NCBI RefSeq assembly: GCF_014650495.1
Contig: NZ_BMVB01000002.1
Span: 124,001-188,000, forward strand
DNA: 64,000 nucleotides
Reading direction: 5' to 3'
From: Streptomyces cinnamoneus
Lineage (GTDB): Bacteria > Actinomycetota > Actinomycetes > Streptomycetales > Streptomycetaceae
Below, one piece after another: positions 1 to 7,532 of the stretch (positions are counted from its first letter, which is position 1; each line of letters begins with the position of its first letter). The translations under genes were made by a program, and so were the position numbers. The notes under the pieces were generated by a model that saw nothing but the letters and a program-made list of their open reading frames with translations, made no database searches and was not told the origin of the DNA.

Positions 1-285
1 GGCGAGGAGCTTCTTGCGCCCGTAGCGGTCGGCGGCGCTGCCGGCGGTGAGCAGGAGTCCGGCCTGGACCAGCGAGTAAGCGTTGATCATCCACTGGATG
101 TCGGCGGTGCTGGCCCCCAGGTCCTCGGTGAGCGAGGGGATGGCGACCGTCAGCACGGTGTTGTCCAGCAGCACGGTGAGCTGGGCGAGGCAGATGACGC
201 CGAGGACCAGCCAGCGCGTGGGAAGCCGGTGCGGCTGCTGCCCGGCCGCGGCCCCGGACGATGTGTCGGCGGTCGTCGCCGTCAT
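1..285 (-). CDS. MFS drug-efflux transporter, N-terminal 95 residues (runs off the window)
   Basis: The ATG lies at 283-285 on the minus strand and the frame stays open to base 1, so only the N-terminus is present. After about 25 hydrophilic residues comes a first membrane helix containing AQLTVLLDNTVLTVAIP, then QWMINAYSLVQAGLLLTAGS and the loop motif DRYGRKK. The LD-TVVNVALP-like block in helix 1 and the W-V-AY-L block in helix 2 are typical of 14-helix DHA2 (EmrB/QacA) proton-driven drug exporters in the cytoplasmic membrane. A long perfect inverted repeat lies 8 bases upstream of the start, suggesting control by a dimeric repressor, probably TetR-type. The substrate cannot be told. Confidence 0.8.
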   Translation of the reverse strand, partial: MTATTADTSSGAAAGQQPHRLPTRWLVLGVICLAQLTVLLDNTVLTVAIPSLTEDLGASTADIQWMINAYSLVQAGLLLTAGSAADRYGRKKLLA

Positions 286-292
286 GATTCCC

Positions 293-334
293 CCCTGTAC
301 GGTGTACAACGAATGTGTTGTACACCGTACAGGG
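293..334. promoter_or_regulatory. 42-bp perfect inverted repeat, likely operator of the MFS gene
   Basis: The left arm CCCTGTACGGTGTACAAC (293-310) and its exact reverse complement (317-334) flank a 6-base spacer. It sits directly upstream of the MFS start at 285. A further half-site, TACGGCGTACAA, lies at 342-353. The nested TGTAC and GTGTACAAC elements are like those bound by TetR-family dimers. On the minus strand a -35-like TTGTAC (354-349) precedes it. The same structure could form an RNA hairpin after the GT39 gene, but there is no T-run on that strand. Confidence 0.7.
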
Positions 335-358
335 CTTCTTCTACGGCGTACAAGTTAT

Positions 359-2344
359 TTATTTCCGCGGGCCGCTCAGGTCGTAGAGCGTCACCCCCGC
401 GACGGTGGTCTCCGTGAAGTGCTCCGCCACCCAGGAGGCGACGTCCTGCGTGCCCCGGCCCCGCCCGCCCGGTGCCCCCTCGGCGGCGATGAAGTAGTGG
501 ATGCGCCCGGCCCGGACGTACGCCTGGAACTGCTGCAGCGTCGGGGACGGATCGCTTCCGTTGAAGCCGCCGACCGGCATGACCGGCTCCCCGCTCGCCA
601 GTTGGTAACCGGCCGCGTTCTGCGAGCCGACCGTCGCGGCGGCCCAGGTGTACGAGCCGGCGTCCCGCCGCAGCGCGGCCGCCGCCGCGGCCGGCACGCG
701 CTGCCCGCCGAGCAACCCGCCCATGCCCCCGGCCGCACCGGACCGCTCCCGGTCCGCCTGACCGGCACCCCCGGCACCCCTGGCAGGACCCCCGGTGGAC
801 GGAATGCCCCGGGGGACACCGCCGCCCCGGCGCGCCCCGCCGGGGCCGCCCGCGCCCCGGGGCGCCCGTCCGGCGGGCGGCCGCTCCCCGGGCGGCCCGC
901 CGGCCCGCCCGAACCGCTCCCCCCGCACCGCCGGACCGGCCGTCACGATCGACCCGCCGTGCGCCGTGCCCACCGTGTCGAGCGTGTACGCCACCGGAGC
1001 CGCGAGGCAGACCGCCACGGCCGACCCGGCCACCGCCCGCGCGCCCGCGCCCGAGCCGCGGCGGACGACGAGCAGCAGCGCGCCGACGGCCACGCCGCCC
1101 GCCAGGACCGCCCACTTCAGCCACGGCAGCCACGCAGGAGTCCGGCCGAGCAGGACGTACGCCCAGGCCGCCGTGCCCGTGACCACCACCGCGAGGACCG
1201 CCCGCACCGCCGGCGCCCGCCGCCGCTCCCACAGCAGCACCGCACCCTGGCCCACCAGCGCGGCGACGTACGGGGCGAGGGCCACGTTGTAGTACTGGTG
1301 GAAGATCCCGGACATGAAGCTGAAGATGGCGAACGTCATCAGCAGCGCGCCGCCCCAGGCGAGGAACGCCGCACGCCGGACGTCGGTGCGCGCACCGCGC
1401 CGCGTGATCCACAGGCCGGCCAGCAGCAGGACGAACGCCGCCGGCAGCAGCCAGGCGATCTGCCCGCCCATGTCCGTGCCGAAGAGCCGTCCGATGCCGG
1501 TCTCGCCCCAGCGGCCACCGCCGCCGCCCGGGCCGCCGCCGACGCTGCCCGTCTCGTCGCCGTTGATGCGGCCGAGCCCGTTGTAGCCGAACGTCAGCTC
1601 CAGGAAGCTGTTGTGCTGCGAGCCGCCGATGTACGGCCGCGAGGCGGCGGGCCACAGCTCGACGACGGCCACCCACCAGCCGCCGGACACCACCATCACC
1701 AGCCCGGCCGCCAGGAGTTGCCGTACGCGCCGCCACGGCGCGGCGGGGGCGCAGACCGCGTAGAGCAGCGCCAGCGGCGGCAGGATCAGCCACGCCTGCA
1801 GCGTCTTCGTCAGGAAGCCCAGCCCGAAGCAGAGGCCCGCCAGCAGCAGCGGGCGCGTGGCCGCCTGCTCCAGCGCCCGCAGCACACAGGCCACCGCGCA
1901 GACCATGAGCAGGCACAGCAGCGCGTCGGGGTTGTTGAAGCGGAACATCAGCGCGGCCACGGGGGTGAGCGCGAGCACACCGCCGGCCAGCAGGCCGGCC
2001 GCCTCCCCGAAATGACGGCGCACGGTCCCGTGGAGCACCCCGACCGCGGCGACGCCCATCAGCGCCTCGGGCACCAGGACCGACCAGGAGTGGAGCCCGA
2101 AGAGACGGATGGACAGGCCCATCGGCCACAGCGCGGCGGGCGGCTTGTCGACGGTGATGGAGTTGCCGGCGTCGGAGGAACCGAAGAAGAGGGCCTTCCA
2201 GCTCTGGCCGCCCGCCTGCGCGGCGGCCGAGTAGAACTGGTTGGCGTAGCCGGAGGCGCTGAGGTCCCAGAGGTAGAGGACGGCGGTGCCGGCCAGGAGG
2301 ACGAGCAGCCCGGCGGACGGGCGGCGGCGGAGGAAGGGGGTCAA
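359..2344 (-). CDS. GT39-type (ArnT/PMT-like) polyprenyl-phosphate-sugar glycosyltransferase, YkcB-like
   Basis: An integral membrane glycosyltransferase of the PMT/ArnT superfamily, expected to move a sugar from a polyprenyl-phosphate donor to a cell-envelope acceptor outside the membrane. The protein (661 aa) has a first helix (AGLLVLLAGTAVLYLWDLS), the luminal catalytic-Asp motif NSITVDKPPAALW, roughly ten further helices, and a soluble C-terminal domain ending near VTLYDLSGPRK, as in YkcA/YkcB proteins. I chose the TTG at 2344-2342 because AGGGAG lies 6 bases upstream and it overlaps the GT2 stop as TTGA; the open frame further upstream has no family similarity. A Gly/Arg/Pro-rich insertion lies in the C-terminal domain. 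It is probably cotranscribed with the GT2/GtrA gene that would make or flip its lipid-linked donor. Confidence 0.85.
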   Translation of the reverse strand: MTPFLRRRPSAGLLVLLAGTAVLYLWDLSASGYANQFYSAAAQAGGQSWKALFFGSSDAGNSITVDKPPAALWPMGLSIRLFGLHSWSVLVPEALMGVAAVGVLHGTVRRHFGEAAGLLAGGVLALTPVAALMFRFNNPDALLCLLMVCAVACVLRALEQAATRPLLLAGLCFGLGFLTKTLQAWLILPPLALLYAVCAPAAPWRRVRQLLAAGLVMVVSGGWWVAVVELWPAASRPYIGGSQHNSFLELTFGYNGLGRINGDETGSVGGGPGGGGGRWGETGIGRLFGTDMGGQIAWLLPAAFVLLLAGLWITRRGARTDVRRAAFLAWGGALLMTFAIFSFMSGIFHQYYNVALAPYVAALVGQGAVLLWERRRAPAVRAVLAVVVTGTAAWAYVLLGRTPAWLPWLKWAVLAGGVAVGALLLVVRRGSGAGARAVAGSAVAVCLAAPVAYTLDTVGTAHGGSIVTAGPAVRGERFGRAGGPPGERPPAGRAPRGAGGPGGARRGGGVPRGIPSTGGPARGAGGAGQADRERSGAAGGMGGLLGGQRVPAAAAAALRRDAGSYTWAAATVGSQNAAGYQLASGEPVMPVGGFNGSDPSPTLQQFQAYVRAGRIHYFIAAEGAPGGRGRGTQDVASWVAEHFTETTVAGVTLYDLSGPRK

Positions 2345-3597
2345 CGTGTGCTCCCTGAGGTGTTCTGCGGGAAGACCCACGCGCGCAGCAGGAGGAAGCG
2401 CAGGGCGGTCGCGGCCAGGTTGGCGACGACGAGGACGGAGAGTTCGGTGGTGTGTGCGGCGCGGCCCGCGGCCAGGCCGAGGGCGGCCAGCGAGCCGCTC
2501 GTCAGGGCCAGTCCGATCCCGAACACGACCAGCCCCTGGGCCTGGTGGCGCACGGCCCGCTCCCGGCCGTGCACCCCGAAGGTGAACCGCCGGTTGGCGG
2601 CGGTGTTGCCGAGGGCGGTCAGCAGCAGGGCGACGGCGTTGGCCACCTGCGGGCCGGCACCCGCGCCCGTGCGCAGCAGCGAGTACAGCGCCAGGTAGGC
2701 GAGCGTCGAGAGCACGCCGACCGCACAGAAGCCCAGCACCTGCCGGGCCAGGCCGCGCGGTACGCCCGGCACCGTGCGGTCGCGGGGGTCGTCGCCGAAG
2801 GGCCGGGCCAGCCGGTCGAGCGGCAGCCGTCCCGTGGCCAGGGCCCGCCCGACGCGCCACACGCCGCGCAGGTCCTCGGCGGCGGTGCGCACGATGTGCA
2901 CCGAGCTGTGCGGGTCGTCGACCCAGTCGACCGGCACCTCGTGGATGCGCAGCCCCGCGCGCTCGGCCAGCACGAGCAGTTCGGTGTCGAAGAACCAGCC
3001 CGTGTCCTCGACGAGCGGCAGCAGCCGGTCGGCGACGTCCTTGCGCACGGCCTTGAACCCGCACTGCGCGTCGGAGAAGCGCGCGGCCAGGCCGGTGCGC
3101 AGGATGAGGTTGTACGCGCGCGAGACGAACTCCCGCTTCGGCCCGCGCACCACCCGCGAGCCACCGGCCAGCCGGGACCCTATGGCCAGGTCGGAGTGGC
3201 CGGAGATCAGCGGGGCGACGAGCGGGAAGAGGGCGTTGAGGTCGGTCGACAGGTCCACGTCCATGTAGGCCAGCACGGGCGCCTCCGACAGCGACCACAC
3301 CGTTCGCAACGCCCTCCCGCGCCCCTTGCGTTCCAGCCGTACGGCGGTGACCTCCGCGACGGCGTCGTCGAGGGCGGCGGAGATGTCCGGGGTGCGGTCG
3401 GTGCTGGCGTTGTCGGCGATGGTGATCCGGAAGGCGAACGGCAGGGTGGCCGTCAGGTGTGCGTGGAGCCGGCGCACGCACGCTTCGAGGTCGCGCTCCT
3501 CGTTGTGAACGGGCACGACGACGTCGAGGACGATGCCGTCGAGGGGGAGGGGCGTACGGGCCGGGAGGGGTGGCGGTTGCCGTGTCGTCCGGGTCAT
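2341..3597 (-). CDS. Bifunctional GT2 glycosyltransferase / GtrA membrane protein
   Basis: 418 aa. The N-terminal half is a GT2 enzyme: VVVPVHNEERDLE at the nucleotide-binding start, IADNASTDRTPD, the DxD-type YMDVDLSTDL, and the GSRL and QCGFKA blocks seen in dolichol-phosphate-mannose synthase-like enzymes. The C-terminal about 140 residues form a four-helix GtrA domain (FCAVGVLSTLAYLALYSLL; NTAANRRFTF). Such fusions make and probably translocate undecaprenyl-phosphate-linked sugar. It overlaps the downstream GT39 gene by 4 bases, which argues for translational coupling and a shared pathway, as in Bacillus ykcC-ykcB. The upstream sensor kinase gene ends 97 bases before its start, so all four genes may form one transcript. 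Confidence 0.88.
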   Translation of the reverse strand: MTRTTRQPPPLPARTPLPLDGIVLDVVVPVHNEERDLEACVRRLHAHLTATLPFAFRITIADNASTDRTPDISAALDDAVAEVTAVRLERKGRGRALRTVWSLSEAPVLAYMDVDLSTDLNALFPLVAPLISGHSDLAIGSRLAGGSRVVRGPKREFVSRAYNLILRTGLAARFSDAQCGFKAVRKDVADRLLPLVEDTGWFFDTELLVLAERAGLRIHEVPVDWVDDPHSSVHIVRTAAEDLRGVWRVGRALATGRLPLDRLARPFGDDPRDRTVPGVPRGLARQVLGFCAVGVLSTLAYLALYSLLRTGAGAGPQVANAVALLLTALGNTAANRRFTFGVHGRERAVRHQAQGLVVFGIGLALTSGSLAALGLAAGRAAHTTELSVLVVANLAATALRFLLLRAWVFPQNTSGSTR

Positions 3598-3694
3598 GGC
3601 CCCGACCCTGTCGCGTGGCGCTGTCCCGGCCGTGTGGAGCGCCTGTGCGCGGGCTGTGGATCACGCCCGGCCGGGGTCGCCCTGCGCGGTGCGG

Positions 3695-5173
3695 TCAGGC
3701 CCCGCCGTGCACCGGCAGCTCCACCGTGAAGACGGTCCGGCCGGCGGCACTGGCCGCCGCGACGCGGCCCCCGTGCGCCGTGACGACCGCCCGTACGATC
3801 GCCAGGCCGAGCCCCGTGCCGCCGGCGTCGGTGCGGGCGCGGGACGCATCGCCGCGTGCGAAGCGCTCGAAGACCCTCGGCAGGACCGCTTCCGGTATCC
3901 CCGGCCCGTCGTCCTCGACCTCCACCACCGCGCACCGGCCGTTCCCCGGCCGCACGCGCGCCGTCACGGTCGTCCCCGCCGGGGTGTGCGTCCGCGCGTT
4001 GGCCAGCAGGTTCACCAGCACCTGGTGCAGCCGCCCGGCGTCCCCGCACACGCGCACCGGCGCGTCGGGGCCCGGCAGGTCCAGGCGCCACGCGTGCCCG
4101 GGGCCCGCCGCGCGCGCGTCGCTGACGGCGTCGACGACGAGCGGGGAGAGGTCCACGTCCGCGCGCTCCAGCGGGCGCCCGGTGTCCAGGCGGGCGAGCA
4201 GCAGCAGGTCCTCCACCAGGCCGGTCATCCGCTGTGCCTCGGATTCGATGCGGCCGAGGGCGTGCCGGGTGGCCGGGCCGGTCCGCTCGGGGCCGCGCCG
4301 GGTGAGTTCGGCGTAACCGCGGATGGAGGCCAGGGGGGTGCGCAGTTCGTGCCCGGCGTCGGCCACGAACTGCCGTACGCGCGTCTCGCTCTCCTGCCGG
4401 GCCGCCAGGGCCGAACCGACGTGTCCGAGCATGCGGTTGAGCGCCGCGCCGACCTGCCCGGCCTCGGTCCGGGGGTCCGCTTCCGCTTCCGGTACGCGCT
4501 CGTGCAGGGCCACCTCGCCGCTGTGCAGCGGCAGTTCGGCGACGCGCGTGGCGGTGGCGGCGACGCGGCGCAGCGGCCGCAGGGCCAGGCGTACGATCGC
4601 GCCGGCCGCGAGCCCGGCCGCGACCAGGCCGGTCGCGGTGACGCAGACCTCGACCAGGACGAGGGTGTTCAGGGTCTCCTGCACGGCGGCGGTGGGGATG
4701 CCGACGAGGTAGGCCGTGCCGTCGGGGGCGGTCACGGACGTGACCCGGTACCGGCCGCGGCCGGGCAGGTCCACCTCGTGCGGCCCGCCGTCGCGCGGCA
4801 ACCGGGCGAGGGCGTCGCCCTGGGCCGCGGTGAGCGGCTCCAGTTCGGGGAAGGCGGGGCGGCCGCCGTCCGGCTGGATGCTGACGGCCGCCCGCAGCAC
4901 CCGGCCGCCGTCGCCGGTCACCGCCCCGACCGTGCCGATGGGCTGGCCGCCCGCCTTGAGGAAGCGCAGCGGATCGGTGTCGTCGTGGGGCGCCGGGGCG
5001 CGGTGCCCGGCGGCGCGCCGGGCCACTTCGCCGAGCTGGGTGTCGAGCTGCCCGTAGAGGTAGCTGCGCAGCACGATGGTGGTGACGGTCGCGATCACCG
5101 CGCAGACGACGGCGACCAGGGCGACGGTGGACAGGACCAGGCGGGTGCGCAGGGGCCGGGGACGCCTGCTCAC
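3695..5173 (-). CDS. Two-component sensor histidine kinase
   Basis: 492 aa membrane kinase. Helix 1 is at about residues 12-35, an extracytoplasmic sensor region at 36-165, helix 2 at about 169-195, then HAMP. The HisKA box ADAGHELRTPLAS places the phosphorylated His at residue 275. The HATPase has the N-box VLVNLLANARTHTP, the G1 box EVEDDGPGIP and the G2 box GTGLGLAIVRA. The start is GTG, overlapping the response-regulator stop as GTGA, so the two are translationally coupled. Architecture matches OmpR-class partner kinases (TcrY/PrrB-like). The signal is unknown. The two glycosyltransferases immediately downstream suggest that the pair senses or adjusts the cell envelope, which is inference. 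Confidence 0.92.
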   Translation of the reverse strand: MSRRPRPLRTRLVLSTVALVAVVCAVIATVTTIVLRSYLYGQLDTQLGEVARRAAGHRAPAPHDDTDPLRFLKAGGQPIGTVGAVTGDGGRVLRAAVSIQPDGGRPAFPELEPLTAAQGDALARLPRDGGPHEVDLPGRGRYRVTSVTAPDGTAYLVGIPTAAVQETLNTLVLVEVCVTATGLVAAGLAAGAIVRLALRPLRRVAATATRVAELPLHSGEVALHERVPEAEADPRTEAGQVGAALNRMLGHVGSALAARQESETRVRQFVADAGHELRTPLASIRGYAELTRRGPERTGPATRHALGRIESEAQRMTGLVEDLLLLARLDTGRPLERADVDLSPLVVDAVSDARAAGPGHAWRLDLPGPDAPVRVCGDAGRLHQVLVNLLANARTHTPAGTTVTARVRPGNGRCAVVEVEDDGPGIPEAVLPRVFERFARGDASRARTDAGGTGLGLAIVRAVVTAHGGRVAAASAAGRTVFTVELPVHGGA

Positions 5174-5940
5174 GCGGACGCGGCGGGCGGTGCGGCGGGG
5201 GCGGCCGCGGGCTTGATGAGGTAGCCGGCCCCGCGCCGCGTGTGGATCATGGGCTCGCGCCCGGCGTCGATCTTCCGGCGCAGGTAGGAGATGTAGAGCT
5301 CGACGACGTTGGCCTGCCCGCCGAAGTCGTACGACCAGACGCGGTCGAGGATCTGCGGCTTGCTGAGCACCCGGCGCGGATTGCGCATGAGGAAGCGCAG
5401 CAGCTCGAACTCGGTGGCGGTCAGGTGGATCCCGGTACCGCCCCGGGTGACCTCGTGGCTGTCCTCGTCGAGGACCAGGTCGCCGACGGTCAGAAGGGAG
5501 TCGCCGCGCGGCGCCACCGCCCGCGACCTGCGCAGCAGGCCGCGCAGCCGGGCGACGACCTCCTCCAGGCTGAACGGCTTGGTGACGTAGTCGTCGCCGC
5601 CGGCGGTGAGCCCGGCGATGCGGTCCTCGACGGAGTCCTTGGCGGTCAGGAAGAGCACCGGCACGTCGGGCCGGTCGTGCCGCAGCCGGCCCAGCACGGC
5701 CAGGCCGTCCATGTCGGGGAGCATCACGTCGAGGACGACGGCGTCCGGCCGGAACTCCCGGGCGCAGCGGACCGCTTCGGTGCCGTCGGCGGCCGACCGC
5801 ACGTGCCAGCCCTCGTAGCGCAGGGCGAGGGAGAGCAGGTCGGCGAGCGGCGCCTCGTCGTCGACGACCAGGACGCGTACGGGGCTTCCGTCATCGTGCA
5901 GCAGCTGGGTACGCCCTTGGGGCGAGGCGGTGGTCGGCAT
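5170..5940 (-). CDS. OmpR/PhoB-family response regulator
   Basis: 256 aa. The receiver domain has the acidic pair at D27-D28, phosphoacceptor D71 (VVLDVMLPDMDG), the switch Thr in LFLTAKD and K121 in YVTKPFSLEE. The DNA-binding half is a winged helix with LTATEFELLRFL, VWSYDFGGQANVVELYISYL and TRRGAGYLIKP. I used the ATG at 5938-5940 because upstream codons lie in a poorly conserved extension running into the tRNAs. The ribosome-binding site is weak. It is first in a minus-strand run with its kinase and two glycosyltransferases. Residues after 240 are an Ala/Pro tail. Confidence 0.92.
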   Translation of the reverse strand: MPTTASPQGRTQLLHDDGSPVRVLVVDDEAPLADLLSLALRYEGWHVRSAADGTEAVRCAREFRPDAVVLDVMLPDMDGLAVLGRLRHDRPDVPVLFLTAKDSVEDRIAGLTAGGDDYVTKPFSLEEVVARLRGLLRRSRAVAPRGDSLLTVGDLVLDEDSHEVTRGGTGIHLTATEFELLRFLMRNPRRVLSKPQILDRVWSYDFGGQANVVELYISYLRRKIDAGREPMIHTRRGAGYLIKPAAAPAAPPAASA

Positions 5941-6081
5941 GGTGACGATGGTGGGAGCGGCGGGTGAGAGGGGTCTTTCCCCACTCTGTGAATCGTCTGA
6001 GAATCCGGGGGCGGTGATTTCGGCCCCGGCCGCGCCGCCCGCGGGCCGGATGCCCGCGGGCCGGATCCGGGTCCGGGAACG

Positions 6082-6116
6082 CCACAGGCCCGGTACCAGT
6101 GGTACCGGGCCTGTGG
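6082..6116 (-). terminator. Hairpin terminator after tRNA-fMet
   Basis: Arms CCACAGGCCCGGTACC (6082-6097) and its exact complement (6101-6116) enclose a 3-base loop, starting 6 bases past the tRNA 3' end. There is no T-run, as is common for Streptomyces terminators. Confidence 0.75.
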
Positions 6117-6122
6117 TCTTAG

Positions 6123-6196
6123 TAGCGGGGACAGGATTTGAACCTGCGACCTCTGGGTTATGAGCCCAGCGAGCTACCGAGCTGCTCCACCCCGCG
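6123..6196 (-). tRNA. Initiator tRNA-fMet (CAT)
   Basis: 74 nt without encoded CCA. The acceptor stem is CGCGGGG/CCCCGCT with an unpaired C1 and U72. The anticodon arm is CTGGG-CTCATAA-CCCAG, with the three consecutive G-C pairs that mark initiator tRNAs, and the T arm holds GGTTCAAATCC. The C1 mismatch plus the GGG/CCC stem separate it from elongator tRNA-Met. Confidence 0.95.
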
Positions 6197-6241
6197 ACGG
6201 TCGGACTTCCGGGACCGATATCGGCTCCGGTTGTCCGGCTG

Positions 6242-6314
6242 TGCGCTCGGCAGGATTCGAACCTGCAACCTCTTGATCCGTAGTCAAGTGCTCTATCCGT
6301 TAAGCTACGAGCGC
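6242..6314 (-). tRNA. tRNA-Arg (ACG)
   Basis: 73 nt without CCA. Acceptor GCGCTCG/CGAGCGC, anticodon arm CTTGA-CTACGGA-TCAAG with anticodon ACG (read as ICG), T arm GCAGGTTCGAATCCTGC. It lies 45 bases upstream of tRNA-fMet on the same strand and probably shares its transcript. Confidence 0.95.
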
Positions 6315-6487
6315 TCGGCTTTCCGGCGGACTTTCTTGCCGGTCGGCGTTGCGTGGACAACATTACATGAACCTCGCCGCCAGACGAAATCCCTTACCGA
6401 CACCCCTTCTGACCTGCGAAAACAGCCCATACGCAAGATCGCGCGAGGCGGTGGCGGAAGGTCTCGGCCCACGGCGCGCCCATGCAA

Positions 6488-6520
6488 AAGCCCCGGCCGT
6501 CACAAGGACGACCGGGGCTT
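6488..6520 (-). terminator. Intrinsic terminator after tRNA-Ser(GCT)
   Basis: On the minus strand AAGCCCCGG (6520-6512) pairs with CCGGGGCTT (6496-6488), extended by flanking partial pairs, and ends in TTTT. It begins 10 bases beyond the tRNA 3' end. Confidence 0.8.
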
Positions 6521-6530
6521 CCGGCGACTG

Positions 6531-6621
6531 CGGAGGCGGAGGGATTTGAACCCTCGATGGGCTTTAAGACCCAAACCGCATTAGCAGTGCGGCGCCATAG
6601 ACCGGACTAGGCGACGCCTCC
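6531..6621 (-). tRNA. tRNA-Ser (GCT)
   Basis: 91 nt with a long variable arm, as in class II tRNAs. Acceptor GGAGGCG/CGCCTCC with discriminator G; anticodon arm CCGCA-CTGCTAA-TGCGG gives anticodon GCT; T arm GAGGGTTCAAATCCCTC. Confidence 0.95.
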
Positions 6622-6842
6622 AGCTACATCCGCGCATGCGCGGGTGTCGCGTGCAGATGATGACACAGCCCTGGGGCTCGCCACCAATCGCACCCTACGG
6701 TACCGGGCGACGGCTGCCCTGGGCAAAGGGCGTTACCGGCGCGCAACGCGGGGCGCTCCGGCGCGTTAGTTCGTCACGAGGGGTCCGGCCCGGATTCCGG
6801 CCGCCCGTCCCCGTCCCACTCGCATCCCCCGGGAGTCTCCGC

Positions 6843-7319
6843 ATGTCACTCCGCCGCGTCGCCCTCGCCGCCGCGCTGGCCGCCCCGCTCCTCGCCGCCA
6901 CGGCCGTCGCCACGGCCGCCCCGCTTCCGCTGGGCGGCGCCGACGGGCCGGACCGCGGCGGCGACCACCTCACGATCACCGTCAGGGACACCGGCTCCCA
7001 CGACGGCACGTTCGAGCTGTACTGCCACCCGGCCGGCGGCACCCACCCGCGCGCCAAGGAGGCGTGCGAGCAGCTCGACGGGCAGACGCAGTGGGGCAGG
7101 GACCTCTTCGCACCCGTGCCGAAGGGCCAGATGTGCACGATGCTCTACGGCGGCCCGGAGCGGGCGCACGTGAGCGGCACCTGGGCGGGCCGGCCGGTGA
7201 ACGCCGACTTCAACAGGAAGGACGGGTGCGAGACGGCGCGGTGGAACAAGTTCTCCATCGTGTTCGGGGAGTCGAAGGGCTCGCCGAAGAAATCGGTCGT
7301 GCAAACCGGTCGGGAGTGA
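6843..7319 (+). CDS. Secreted subtilisin-inhibitor-like (SSI family) protease inhibitor
   Basis: 158 aa. A Sec signal peptide covers about residues 1-26 (hydrophobic core VALAAALAAPLLAATAVA). The mature part has four Cys (61, 75, 98, 129), enough for the two SSI disulfides. The reactive loop is MCTM-LYGGP, aligned to MCPM-VYDP of SSI: Met100 would be P1, Leu101 P1', and the usual P2 Pro is Thr. The block NADFNRKDGCETARWNKFSIVF matches the SSI C-terminal strand region, but about 17 extra residues rich in Lys and Ser follow. Such proteins inhibit extracellular serine proteases during mycelial development. The start has a modest upstream GGGAG. It stands alone between the tRNAs and the giant sensor gene. 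Confidence 0.88.
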   Translation: MSLRRVALAAALAAPLLAATAVATAAPLPLGGADGPDRGGDHLTITVRDTGSHDGTFELYCHPAGGTHPRAKEACEQLDGQTQWGRDLFAPVPKGQMCTMLYGGPERAHVSGTWAGRPVNADFNRKDGCETARWNKFSIVFGESKGSPKKSVVQTGRE

Positions 7320-7532
7320 CGCCGAGGTCACCACGAAGGCGGACACGAGGGGCATGTCCGGCCTGCCCGAGACGCCCGGCAGCCACCCGGTGACGGCCTC
7401 AGGCACACCCGTCATCCGCAGTAGCGCCCGTAACGGCAGCCCGTAGACTTCCCCTCAATGACAGGCCCCGAGGCGGCGCAAACCCGCCCGGAGCGGTCGG
7501 CAAGGTGCGGTATTCAGGGAGGAAGCGTCGTC

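Noticed and set aside
359..3664. 1101-codon minus-strand frame joining the GT39 gene to upstream sequence
   Set aside because: The upstream two-fifths is Arg/Pro shadow of the GT2/GtrA gene; the true GT39 start is the TTG at 2344.
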